Source: Haliea sp.
GTDB lineage: Bacteria; Pseudomonadota; Gammaproteobacteria; Pseudomonadales; Halieaceae
Length of the DNA: 64,000 nucleotides
Assembly (NCBI GenBank): GCA_002692965.1
Contig: NZNC01000015.1
Location: forward strand, 186,001-250,000
Direction: 5' to 3'
The notes beneath the pieces were generated by a model, which saw only the letters and a list, made by a program, of their open reading frames with translations, ran no database searches and was not told where the DNA came from. The translations under genes were made by a program, and so were the position numbers. Below are positions 32,680-40,898 of the stretch, in pieces. Numbering within the stretch: the first letter of the stretch is position 1; every line of letters starts with the position of its first letter.

Positions 32680-33726
32680 TCAGGCCGCGCTGTCCAGAGG
32701 GGCTTGCGGCGGAAATCGGGAGGGCGAGACCGCATAGGTCTTGCTGAGCGTACCGATAAATGCCGAATCCTGGAGCGGATCGCTGGGCTCCTCGAATGGC
32801 ACGCCGCGTGCCCGCAGGTCATCCATCAACATGTTCAGGGCCCGTTCCAGAGTGAGATCGTCGGTGTGATCAAAATAGCGTTTCAGATCACTCATGTCCT
32901 CAAACACGTGGGCACTGTAATGGAACAGCAGACGGATTTCCTCGGCACCGTAATGCGCAATCACCCTGTCGTCGTTGACCACGTCCCAGCCAGTCTCGCC
33001 CGCGGCACGAAGGCGGGATTCCAGCCCGAACCCGTCCGGGAGGTCACGTCGGTCTCGGGGCCCGCAGGCTTCGCCGCGGTGAAACATGCGCTGGTTGTCA
33101 GTCACGATTCCGCTGTTCCAGAAGGGTGGCGCGAGGCGCCGCGGTTCGCCATCCGGGCCGTCCGGCCAGTAGGTAAAGCCACCATCAATGCTTGAGTCGT
33201 AAAAGTAGGTTATGACCTGCCCTGCCTTGACGGCCCAGGCGTCAAACAGACCGGATTTGGCCATCACGCTCATCAACCAGGCGGGCGTGTTGGTGGGGTC
33301 CATGCCGCGCCAGCTGCGACCGTCGAAGTGGCCGCCATCCAGGCCGCGACTCGGGCCCTGGATATTGAACTGGAACAGGTAGGGGGCGCCGTAGCGGGCA
33401 CCGTGCATCTGTTTAACCGGGTCCAGGAGCTTGCGACTGTAGAAAATCTCGTGGAGATCGTCGTGGTAACAGAGGCCATTGTTGCCGAGAATGCCGCGAA
33501 ACGCGGGCGTCAGAAAGTCCTCCAGTCGAGCAGCACCCGCCGTATCAGGCGCTCTGCCACTGACCGCCAGCAATTCGTCCACGGAACGGAAATAGAGCCC
33601 GGCGATAAGCGGCCAGCGGCCCTCCGTACGCAGAACTCTGAACAGGCGCTCCAGCTCTGGATCGCTGTAGACACCCTGAATCAGGCGCGGCGGAACAACG
33701 GGAATAAACGCGTCGGATGCGATCAC
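32680..33726 (-). CDS. Putative Fe(II)/2-oxoglutarate-type oxygenase, paralogue 4 of 4 (most divergent)
   Basis: A 348-residue paralogue. The putative ligands H133-x-D135 (GGHFDGRSWRGM), H216 (NQRMFH) and R227 keep the exact spacing of the other three, although the surrounding sequence has diverged (RWPLIAGLYF for GPWxLI; IRLLFHYSAHVFED for FRFLVHWxAxxY). This conservation of only the triad and core glycines supports a catalytic role. The start is a GTG behind GGAGGG. It is divergent from an MFS transporter with a candidate operator between. No other enzyme gene shares its transcript. Confidence 0.68.
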   Translation of the reverse strand: MIASDAFIPVVPPRLIQGVYSDPELERLFRVLRTEGRWPLIAGLYFRSVDELLAVSGRAPDTAGAARLEDFLTPAFRGILGNNGLCYHDDLHEIFYSRKLLDPVKQMHGARYGAPYLFQFNIQGPSRGLDGGHFDGRSWRGMDPTNTPAWLMSVMAKSGLFDAWAVKAGQVITYFYDSSIDGGFTYWPDGPDGEPRRLAPPFWNSGIVTDNQRMFHRGEACGPRDRRDLPDGFGLESRLRAAGETGWDVVNDDRVIAHYGAEEIRLLFHYSAHVFEDMSDLKRYFDHTDDLTLERALNMLMDDLRARGVPFEEPSDPLQDSAFIGTLSKTYAVSPSRFPPQAPLDSAA

Positions 33727-33779
33727 ACTGGATACCCTCCGGCCCGGGCAGACCGCAGAATGCGCGCTCCGAGCACACT

Positions 33780-33797
33780 TTACTTATTCATAATTTA
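33780..33797. promoter_or_regulatory. Candidate cluster operator between paralogue 4 and MFS gene
   Basis: TTACTTA-TTCA-TAATTTA. The halves TTACTTA and TAAATTA share five of seven positions. It is 54 bases before paralogue 4 and 37 bases before the MFS start. Confidence 0.42.
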
Positions 33798-33834
33798 TTA
33801 TTACGGTAGCCCTCCCCCAGCCACGCGTCAAGCC

Positions 33835-35055
33835 ATGTCATCCCGGGCAGAGCATAGCCAAACCGCAAGCGGTCCGCTTCAGACCGGCAGTCGCGAGCTG
33901 CCCGGCCTGCGACTGGCCATGTTTCTCTGCGGCTTCTGCTCGGTGTCAGTGCTGCACGGCACCCAACCGCTGCTGCCGGAGCTTGCCACGGGCTTCGGGG
34001 TGCCCTCGTCCAGTGCCAGCTGGGCGCTCTCCGCTACCATGCTGGCTCTGTCCGTGATGCTGTTGCCCGTGGGACTGCTGTCCGACCGCTTTGGCCGTCG
34101 CGCTTTCCTCCTGGGTGGGCTGGGTCTGGCCTCGCTGGCAACCGTCGCCGCCGCACTGGCACCCCGCTTTGGCGACCTGATTGCCTGGCGCACACTGACC
34201 GGCCTGGCACTAGCCGGGGTACCCGCGGTTGCCCTGGCCTACCTGTCAGAGGAAGTGGCGCCGGGTATTGTCGGTCGCAGCATAGCCCTCTACGCCGCAG
34301 GCAACGCCCTGGGTGGCGTCAGCGGGCGCCTGGCGGCGGGGGCGTTGGGCGAGTGGCACAGCTGGCGCCTGTCCCTGGCAGTGATCGGGGTTTTGGGGCT
34401 GCTGGCCACCCTGGCCCTGTGGAAACTGCTGCCGCGCGAGCGGCAGTTCCGGCCCGTTCGTCACAGCCTGAGCACGTCTCTCCTCAGCGTTCAGGCACAC
34501 TGGCGCAATCCGGAGCTGCGGCGTTATTTCGCCATCGGCTTCCTGCTCATGGGCACCTTCATCTCCCTATACAGTGTTATTGGTTTTCACCTGATGGCAC
34601 CGCCCTTCTCCCTTTCCCTGGGTGACACCAGCTTGCTCTTCCTGCTGTTGCTGCTGGGCATTCCGGTGTCCATGTTCAGCGGCCATCTGGTGGATGGACG
34701 GGGACCGTGGCTGCCCCTGGGCGGTGGTGCCGCGCTGATGTTGCTGGGGCTGGTCGGCATGCTGCTGCCCCACCTGATCTGGCTGGGCATCGGGCTGGTG
34801 ACCTTTACCCTGGGCTACTTTTTCAGCTATACCGCCAGCAACAGCAGCGTCACCCGACGAGCTCCCTTCGCCCGCGGCACCGCGGCTGGCATCTATCTCA
34901 GCTGTTTTTATGCGGGGGGTGCACTGGTCAACGTGGCCGCGGGATTCGCCTGGGAATGGCGGGGCTGGCCGGCGGTGATGGCGCTGCTGATTACCTGCCT
35001 GCTGCTGGTCTTCTGGTTATGGTCTGGCATGCCGCGCCGAGAGCAGGCCCTGTAG
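33835..35055 (+). CDS. MFS transporter (YnfM/DHA-like)
   Basis: A 406-residue, 12-helix major facilitator. The first helix has LAMFLCGFCSVSVLHGTQPLLPEL. The loop 2-3 motif is GLLSDRFGRRAFLLGG, and helix 4 carries the Arg-containing WRTLTGLALAGVPAVALAYLSEE. It resembles YnfM and related drug-efflux or arabinose-type permeases. The start ATG has no clear ribosome site; upstream in-frame codons overlap the divergent gene. Sharing the divergent promoter with paralogue 4 suggests export or uptake of a related compound. Confidence 0.87.
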   Translation: MSSRAEHSQTASGPLQTGSRELPGLRLAMFLCGFCSVSVLHGTQPLLPELATGFGVPSSSASWALSATMLALSVMLLPVGLLSDRFGRRAFLLGGLGLASLATVAAALAPRFGDLIAWRTLTGLALAGVPAVALAYLSEEVAPGIVGRSIALYAAGNALGGVSGRLAAGALGEWHSWRLSLAVIGVLGLLATLALWKLLPRERQFRPVRHSLSTSLLSVQAHWRNPELRRYFAIGFLLMGTFISLYSVIGFHLMAPPFSLSLGDTSLLFLLLLLGIPVSMFSGHLVDGRGPWLPLGGGAALMLLGLVGMLLPHLIWLGIGLVTFTLGYFFSYTASNSSVTRRAPFARGTAAGIYLSCFYAGGALVNVAAGFAWEWRGWPAVMALLITCLLLVFWLWSGMPRREQAL

Positions 35056-35085
35056 CAACAGGGCAGACAAACACCCGCAACGCAC

Positions 35086-37170
35086 TCAGTCCGCCTCCGA
35101 CTCCACGGCCACCCGATTGCGACCCGCCTCCTTGGCCTGGTACATGGCGCGATCGGCACGCTTGACCAGACTGCGGCGGGTATCACCCTCGCGGCAGGCA
35201 GCCACGCCGAAACTTGCGGTCACCGAACCCAGCTCCCCGAGATCCAGGGCCAGGACGGCATGGCGCAGACGCTCTGCCAGGCGCAAGGCGCTGTCCAGGT
35301 TGCTGTTGGTCACCAGCACCAGAAATTCCTCACCCCCCCAGCGGCCCAGCTGGTCGGTATCGCGCAGGCTCTCCGACACCACCGCGGTCACCTCCTTGAG
35401 CACCCGGTCTCCCGCCTCGTGCCCGTGGGTGTCATTGAATTGCTTGAAATGATCGATGTCGAAGAGAATCACCGCGCAGGGGCGCTGGTAACGCTGGGCC
35501 GCACTCAGCTCGGCATCGATGCTGGCCTCCAGATGATAGCGGTTCCAGATCCCGGTCAGTGAATCGGTAGAGGCCAACTGCTCGAGCTTCAGGTTGGCCT
35601 CGCGCAGGGCCTCGCGCTCGGCCTCCAGGCGCTCGTTGCTCTCCAACAGGGCCTGGCTGGACATGGCCACGGCCAGGTCCTCGGCCAGGTCCATCGACGC
35701 CTCCTGTTCCAGCTGCGTCCACTCCGCGCTACGGCCACGAACCTCCTCCTCCCAGTTGGCAAAGGAGTGACGCGGCGACAGGCGTGGGCCTTCGTCGTCT
35801 TCGTCCAGGAGCTTGATGGGCTCCCCTGCCCAGCGCCGTGTCTCCATCTGTTCGGCACGAAAGAACATCAGGCTGCCACTGCCGATGTCACCCAGGGGCA
35901 AGGACGCAGCGAGCAGCCCACAAGCCAGTTCGCTGTCCACCCATTGAGCCAGGGGAGTCTCCCCCAGTGCATGGCTGTGCCACAGATTGCTGGAGGCCTG
36001 CTCCAGGTTCAGCCAGCCGCGGACAGTGCGCAGGGTGTCCCGCTCCGGCGCACGCCCGAAGCCGGCAATCTCGCGACCGACGAGCAGGGCGCAGCCCTCC
36101 GCGCGCATCAGCTTGAGCCACGTCGGCCCCAACTTGTCGAGGATCCGCTGCGGCGACAGGGCCTTGCCTCGCCAGTCCGCCACCTGTCCGCGACTGTCGC
36201 GCACCGCCTCCAGGAACTCGGCCTCGCGTCGCGCCTCCAGCAGGGCCAGCCGCTGGTTGGCCATCTGCACCATCACCCGGCAGGCATCACGCACCGGCGG
36301 ATTGAGCTGGCAGGCCTCCAGGGCATGGCCCGAGATCAGCGCCCACAGGCCATTGCGATTTTCCAGGGCAATGGAGAAAGAGGAGCGAACGCCCATGTTG
36401 TTCATGTAGGCAGCGTGCACCGGCGATACTGCGCGCAGGACACCCGGCGACAGGTCCAGGGGACTGCCGCCCTCGCCCTCGGCGACGAGGACCGGCTCGG
36501 CGGGCGCGCGGGCATCGACGATGCAGCGCACTGGGTTCGTGGCATAGAGAGCGCGCACCTGTGGCGGGATGTCCGTGGCGGGGAAATGGTGATAGAGGAA
36601 ACCATCGACCCCGGACGCCAGGCTTTCTGCCACGACCTGACCGTTCCAGTCGCGGTCAAACACATACAGCAATACCCGGTCGTAATCGGTGATAAAGCGA
36701 ACACCATCCACCAGGGCTTGCATCAGGTGGTCCCGGCTGTCCAGTCGGGCAAAATGCGACAGCCAGTCATTGACGGTGCCGAGCACGCCGGAGCGATGGC
36801 TGCGCTGCAAGCGCTCCGCCTCGACCACGACGTGCCCGCCGCTGAGGTAGGCAAACAGCTGATAGCGGCTGCCGCGCCCACGGAATGTGATCTGGGCGCG
36901 CACCGCGCCGCGAACCACGTCAGTCTCCCGCAAGCTGCGCTCAAGGCGCCCGAGCAGGCTATGGCTCAACAACTGCGCCGGCGACCCGCCGAGGATCGTC
37001 CGCGGGTCCACATCCAGGTACTCGCCGATACCCGCGCTGACGTGAGTCACCCGCTCAAAACCGGGATCGACGGCGAACAGAAACCCCGCGGGCTGTATCG
37101 CCCCGGGCTGCTGCACGGGTTCATTGGCACAGTGCTCAAGTGCCCTGCGCAGCCTTTCATTCACTGCCAT
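35086..37170 (-). CDS. Bacteriophytochrome-diguanylate cyclase (PAS-GAF-PHY-GGDEF)
   Basis: A 694-residue red-light sensor that would make cyclic di-GMP. Cys14 (RALEHCANEPVQQPGAIQP) is in the biliverdin-attachment position. GAF holds the PATDIPPQ motif with the pyrrole-water Asp and SPVHAAYMNNMGVRSSFSI with its His. A PHY domain follows, then a coiled linker (about 470-520) and GGDEF with RWGGEEF (active) and an I-site RDTD five residues upstream. Deviations are IQPAG for IQPHG and LISGHAL where most members have a CHH-type motif. A GTG one codon upstream is an alternative start. It overlaps the heme oxygenase gene by 14 bases. Confidence 0.92.
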   Translation of the reverse strand: MAVNERLRRALEHCANEPVQQPGAIQPAGFLFAVDPGFERVTHVSAGIGEYLDVDPRTILGGSPAQLLSHSLLGRLERSLRETDVVRGAVRAQITFRGRGSRYQLFAYLSGGHVVVEAERLQRSHRSGVLGTVNDWLSHFARLDSRDHLMQALVDGVRFITDYDRVLLYVFDRDWNGQVVAESLASGVDGFLYHHFPATDIPPQVRALYATNPVRCIVDARAPAEPVLVAEGEGGSPLDLSPGVLRAVSPVHAAYMNNMGVRSSFSIALENRNGLWALISGHALEACQLNPPVRDACRVMVQMANQRLALLEARREAEFLEAVRDSRGQVADWRGKALSPQRILDKLGPTWLKLMRAEGCALLVGREIAGFGRAPERDTLRTVRGWLNLEQASSNLWHSHALGETPLAQWVDSELACGLLAASLPLGDIGSGSLMFFRAEQMETRRWAGEPIKLLDEDDEGPRLSPRHSFANWEEEVRGRSAEWTQLEQEASMDLAEDLAVAMSSQALLESNERLEAEREALREANLKLEQLASTDSLTGIWNRYHLEASIDAELSAAQRYQRPCAVILFDIDHFKQFNDTHGHEAGDRVLKEVTAVVSESLRDTDQLGRWGGEEFLVLVTNSNLDSALRLAERLRHAVLALDLGELGSVTASFGVAACREGDTRRSLVKRADRAMYQAKEAGRNRVAVESEAD

Positions 37171-37792
37171 CACCTGCCGATTTCATTGCCTGTGCGCGGT
37201 CGAAGACCCGGTGCAACAGGGTAAATGCCCAACAGCCCGAATCCGGGGTGCCATTGTGGACGCCCGCCGCTTCCCGCGACAGCCAGTCGCGCAACAAGGG
37301 CCATTGCGCCGTCTCGAAAAGATGCAAATAGCGCGCACCCCGGGCGAGATCGACCCCCAGGGACGCCCTCACCCGCGGGGCAATCAGGCGACCGCCCTGA
37401 CTGGAGCCCTCCACAACATACAGGAGTCCGAGGGGGTTTATCAGGGTCTGGGCCTGAATATCCTCGCAAGGCCCGGGCACAAGCGAGGCAGGGTGGGCCA
37501 AATCACGCAGGTCCGCCTCCAGCAAAGGCAGGCGGGGCTGGTAGCGGTATCCGGTCCGTGTCAAAGAGGCCGGCAGGTCGGCGGTAACCAGCTGAGGCTC
37601 CACCAGCGCATAGAAGTCGCGAAAGGCCAGGTACAACCAGGCCAGATCCGCTGCGCCGGCCTTCGGCTCCAGCGCCGCCTGGAGCAGAGCATGACGTTCA
37701 GTAGCGCCGTGCAAAGACGCGGTGGCAGCGCGCAGCGCCGTCAGCGCGGAGGCACCTTCACTGCTGGCGAGGGCACGCCCTGCATGCGGCAT
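37157..37792 (-). CDS. bphO: Biliverdin-forming heme oxygenase
   Basis: A 211-residue bacterial heme oxygenase that opens heme to biliverdin, the chromophore of the adjacent phytochrome. The proximal His28 is in SLHGATE, and LGLLYVVEGSSQGGRLIAPRV is the distal helix with the glycine-rich bend. Helix YRYQPRLPLLEADL lies between them. The gene directly precedes and overlaps the bacteriophytochrome gene, the usual bphO-bphP arrangement. Confidence 0.9.
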   Translation of the reverse strand: MPHAGRALASSEGASALTALRAATASLHGATERHALLQAALEPKAGAADLAWLYLAFRDFYALVEPQLVTADLPASLTRTGYRYQPRLPLLEADLRDLAHPASLVPGPCEDIQAQTLINPLGLLYVVEGSSQGGRLIAPRVRASLGVDLARGARYLHLFETAQWPLLRDWLSREAAGVHNGTPDSGCWAFTLLHRVFDRAQAMKSAGDGSE

Positions 37793-37844
37793 TGGAAGGG
37801 CACTCCCTCAAGTCATCGGACCCGCGAGTGTACACGGCCAGGGC

Positions 37845-39707
37845 TCAGCGATAAAAGCGCGACAGCTCCTCGAGGACCGCCCGGGTCACCGCCGGGTCCA
37901 GGCGGTAGTCCCGCACCCGCTGCAGCGTATCGTCGACCACCTCGACACTGCCCACAGCACGGGTCACCACCTGCAGGTCCTCCAGCAGCAGGGCGTAGTC
38001 CATGTAGCTGTGGGCAATGCTCCATTCCCGCTCCCGTTGCCGGAACAGGCCATTCCCCGAAGCGTAGCTGCGCGGTTCGGTTTGTTCGCAACCCAGCAGC
38101 TCCCCCATCAGGGTCGGGGCGATATCGAAATTCTCGGTGCGGTAGTCTATGCGGCGGGCTGTACGCCCCGGCCAGTGCACCACCAGGGGCACCTGCAGCT
38201 GCCAGTGACCGAAATTGCTGCCATGGTCCCAGTAATTGAGACCATATTCGTTGAATTCCTGCCCGTGGTCGCCGGTGATCATCACCACCGTGTCCTCCAA
38301 CAGGCCACGCTGGCGCAGGTCCGCCAGCACGCGCCCGACCTGGCTGTCGACGAAGTGCATCGTGCTGCGGTAGTTGTTGCGTACCAGCTGCGGGTCAAAG
38401 CCGCGGCCCAAAGCCAGTTTGTTGACGTCTTCCCACTCCGGCTGGAAACGCACCGGGTAGTCCGGGGGCACCCGGTGACCGTGGGTGGTGTCATAGAACA
38501 AAAAGCCGAAGAAGGGGCGCTGCGTGTCCCGCCCGGCGGTGAAGGCCAGCCAGTCCTCGGTGATGCGGATGTCCCGGTCCCACTTTTCCTCCCCGGGAGT
38601 ATGCAGCCGCAGATCGGGCACACCGGCGAACACGTTCTGGTCGAAGGCCGGACTGGTGAGAGTCGCCGAGGCCAGCACCTGCTTCTGGTACCCCAGGGCC
38701 TGCAAACGCTCCATCAGTACCGGCGGCCGCTTCACGGCGGTAAAGGCATCCCAGTAGCTGGCGGGCAGGCCGTAGAACAGGGTAAAAATGCCCGGCTTGG
38801 TGGCGTTGCCGTTGCTGAAGTGCTGCTCGAAGCGCAGGCTCGACTGGGCAAACTCGGTCATGTTGGGCGCCCAGCGAGGGTCCAGGGTATCCCGGCGGGC
38901 ACCGTCCACGACAATCATCAGCAGGTTGAGCGGCTTTTCCGGCGCCCGGCAGGCCAGGGGCTGCGTGGGGTAGTTGAGGGCACCGCCACCGCGGGAAGCC
39001 GCCAGGCCGCTGGCAGCCTGGTTGTCGCGCACCCGCTGCTGGTCGACCAGCCCCCACTCGTTCATGCGGCGCTTGGCGGTGGCCGCGTAGTACAGGGGCA
39101 CGTGCCGGGTGACGTCAGTGATGCGACTGTCGTAGTTGGCGTCGGACCAGGCGTGCCAGCCATGTACCAGAAGCTGCAGGCCGAACACCCCGGCGAAAAG
39201 CGCCGCCGCGCGCCGCCCCGTCCCCTGCCAGCGCCACAGGAGCAGCGCGAGAAGCGCCAGCAGCGCCAGCAGCGCCAGGATCAGAGTCAGCGCCAGCCAC
39301 CAGGTCTGGGGTGAGAAGTCGAAGATCTCGGTGCCCGCCCCCAGGGCGAGCTCCAGGACGAAAGCCGAGAGATGGAAACGGTAGAGATCGTAGACCACGG
39401 TATCCAGTCCCAGCAGGCTGAGACACAGGCCAGCCCAGAGCACCGCCGCGGCACCCAGCCATACTGGGCGGCGCAGTACCAGGGCGAGGGGCAGCAGGGG
39501 CAGCAGGGCGAGCACCGCCAGGAAGGGAAACTGCGCCAGGTAGACCAGGACAACGTAGGCCGTCACACCGGCATCCGGCAGCGGTATCCAGGGCAAGTAG
39601 CGCAGGCCGATCAGGCCCGCCAGCAGTCCGCAGGCCAGGCCGTACCAGCCCAGCCAGGCCAGCCGGCTGGACAACCGCGGCTGCGGGCGCGGGTCGGCTT
39701 GTGACAT
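37845..39707 (-). CDS. Inner-membrane sulfatase-like protein (YejM/PbgA type)
   Basis: A 620-residue protein. Five transmembrane helices lie in the first ~200 residues (LAWLGWYGLACGLLAGLIGL; AYVVLVYLAQFPFLAVLALL and further), followed by a periplasmic alkaline-phosphatase-fold domain: LNLLMIVVDGARRDTLDP, SNGNATKPGIFTLFYGLP, MITGDHGQEFNEYG. YejM/PbgA controls LpxC stability and lipopolysaccharide supply in enterobacteria; this is an ortholog by length and architecture, probably not catalytic. Helix 5 contains an LLA tandem repeat encoded by a 9-bp repeat. It is divergent from gmk. Confidence 0.87.
   Translation of the reverse strand: MSQADPRPQPRLSSRLAWLGWYGLACGLLAGLIGLRYLPWIPLPDAGVTAYVVLVYLAQFPFLAVLALLPLLPLALVLRRPVWLGAAAVLWAGLCLSLLGLDTVVYDLYRFHLSAFVLELALGAGTEIFDFSPQTWWLALTLILALLALLALLALLLWRWQGTGRRAAALFAGVFGLQLLVHGWHAWSDANYDSRITDVTRHVPLYYAATAKRRMNEWGLVDQQRVRDNQAASGLAASRGGGALNYPTQPLACRAPEKPLNLLMIVVDGARRDTLDPRWAPNMTEFAQSSLRFEQHFSNGNATKPGIFTLFYGLPASYWDAFTAVKRPPVLMERLQALGYQKQVLASATLTSPAFDQNVFAGVPDLRLHTPGEEKWDRDIRITEDWLAFTAGRDTQRPFFGFLFYDTTHGHRVPPDYPVRFQPEWEDVNKLALGRGFDPQLVRNNYRSTMHFVDSQVGRVLADLRQRGLLEDTVVMITGDHGQEFNEYGLNYWDHGSNFGHWQLQVPLVVHWPGRTARRIDYRTENFDIAPTLMGELLGCEQTEPRSYASGNGLFRQREREWSIAHSYMDYALLLEDLQVVTRAVGSVEVVDDTLQRVRDYRLDPAVTRAVLEELSRFYR
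39253..39279 (+). repeat. 9-bp tandem repeat inside the YejM-like gene
   Basis: Three head-to-tail copies of AGCGCCAGC (the last ends in G) encode repeated Leu-Leu-Ala in transmembrane helix 5 on the minus strand. It is a potential slippage site of a multiple of three bases, so it would change helix length without a frameshift. Confidence 0.7.
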
Positions 39708-39758
39708 GAGGCACTCCGGGAATCATCAAACCGCGTATTTTCGCCCCGCCGCCGGCTT

Positions 39759-39788
39759 TTCACAATTCCCGTGTGCGCCTGTTATCAT
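39759..39788 (+). promoter_or_regulatory. Probable gmk promoter
   Basis: A -35-like TTCACA (39759-39764) and a -10-like TATCAT (39783-39788) are separated by 18 bases. The -10 box ends 55 bases before the gmk start in the divergent region. Confidence 0.5.
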
Positions 39789-39825
39789 CCCCGCTCCCGC
39801 CGCGACGGCCGCCACCCCAACCTGA

Positions 39826-40464
<639 letters not shown>

Positions 40465-40503
40465 TTCACGCCCGGGGCCCTGTCAGCCAGGCCTGCCAAC
40501 CGG

Positions 40504-40509
40504 TATACT
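40504..40509 (+). promoter_or_regulatory. Possible rpoZ -10 box
   Basis: TATACT lies 91 bases before the rpoZ ATG. No convincing -35 box is found. A GC hairpin CCGGGGC/GCCCCGG (40521-40544) follows in the presumed leader. Confidence 0.35.
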
Positions 40510-40599
40510 TGAGGGTTCTTCCGGGGCCGGCAGGGCCGCCCCGGCTATCTCCGACGCCCCCGCAAGGGAGGCCCCTGGAAACCGCACGGGAACGAACTG

Positions 40600-40860
40600 A
40601 TGGCTCGCGTAACTGTAGAAGATTGCCTGGAAAACGTCGACAACCGCTTCGAACTGGTCATGCTGGCCACCAAACGGTCGCGCCAGATTGCCACTGGCGG
40701 CAAGAGCCCGCTGGTAGAGGAAGAGTCGGACAAGCCGACCGTGATCGCCCTGCGCGAAATCGCCGAGGGCCTGATCACCCCCGAGCTGCTCGTGCGCGAA
40801 GACGAAATGGATGCGGAAGACGAGCTGGCGGAAGTCATGGCGTCACAGGACGCCCTCTGA
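40600..40860 (+). CDS. rpoZ: RNA polymerase omega subunit
   Basis: An 86-residue omega subunit. [30 protein letters not shown] is diagnostic. [21 protein letters not shown] is the second conserved helix, and the C-terminus is acidic. It assists RNA polymerase assembly and, with ppGpp, contributes to the stringent response. It lies 38 bases upstream of spoT. Confidence 0.97.
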   Translation: MARVTVEDCLENVDNRFELVMLATKRSRQIATGGKSPLVEEESDKPTVIALREIAEGLITPELLVREDEMDAEDELAEVMASQDAL

Positions 40861-40898
40861 TCAGCCTGCCCCTGCAATGACCGGCGGCCAGGACTGAC

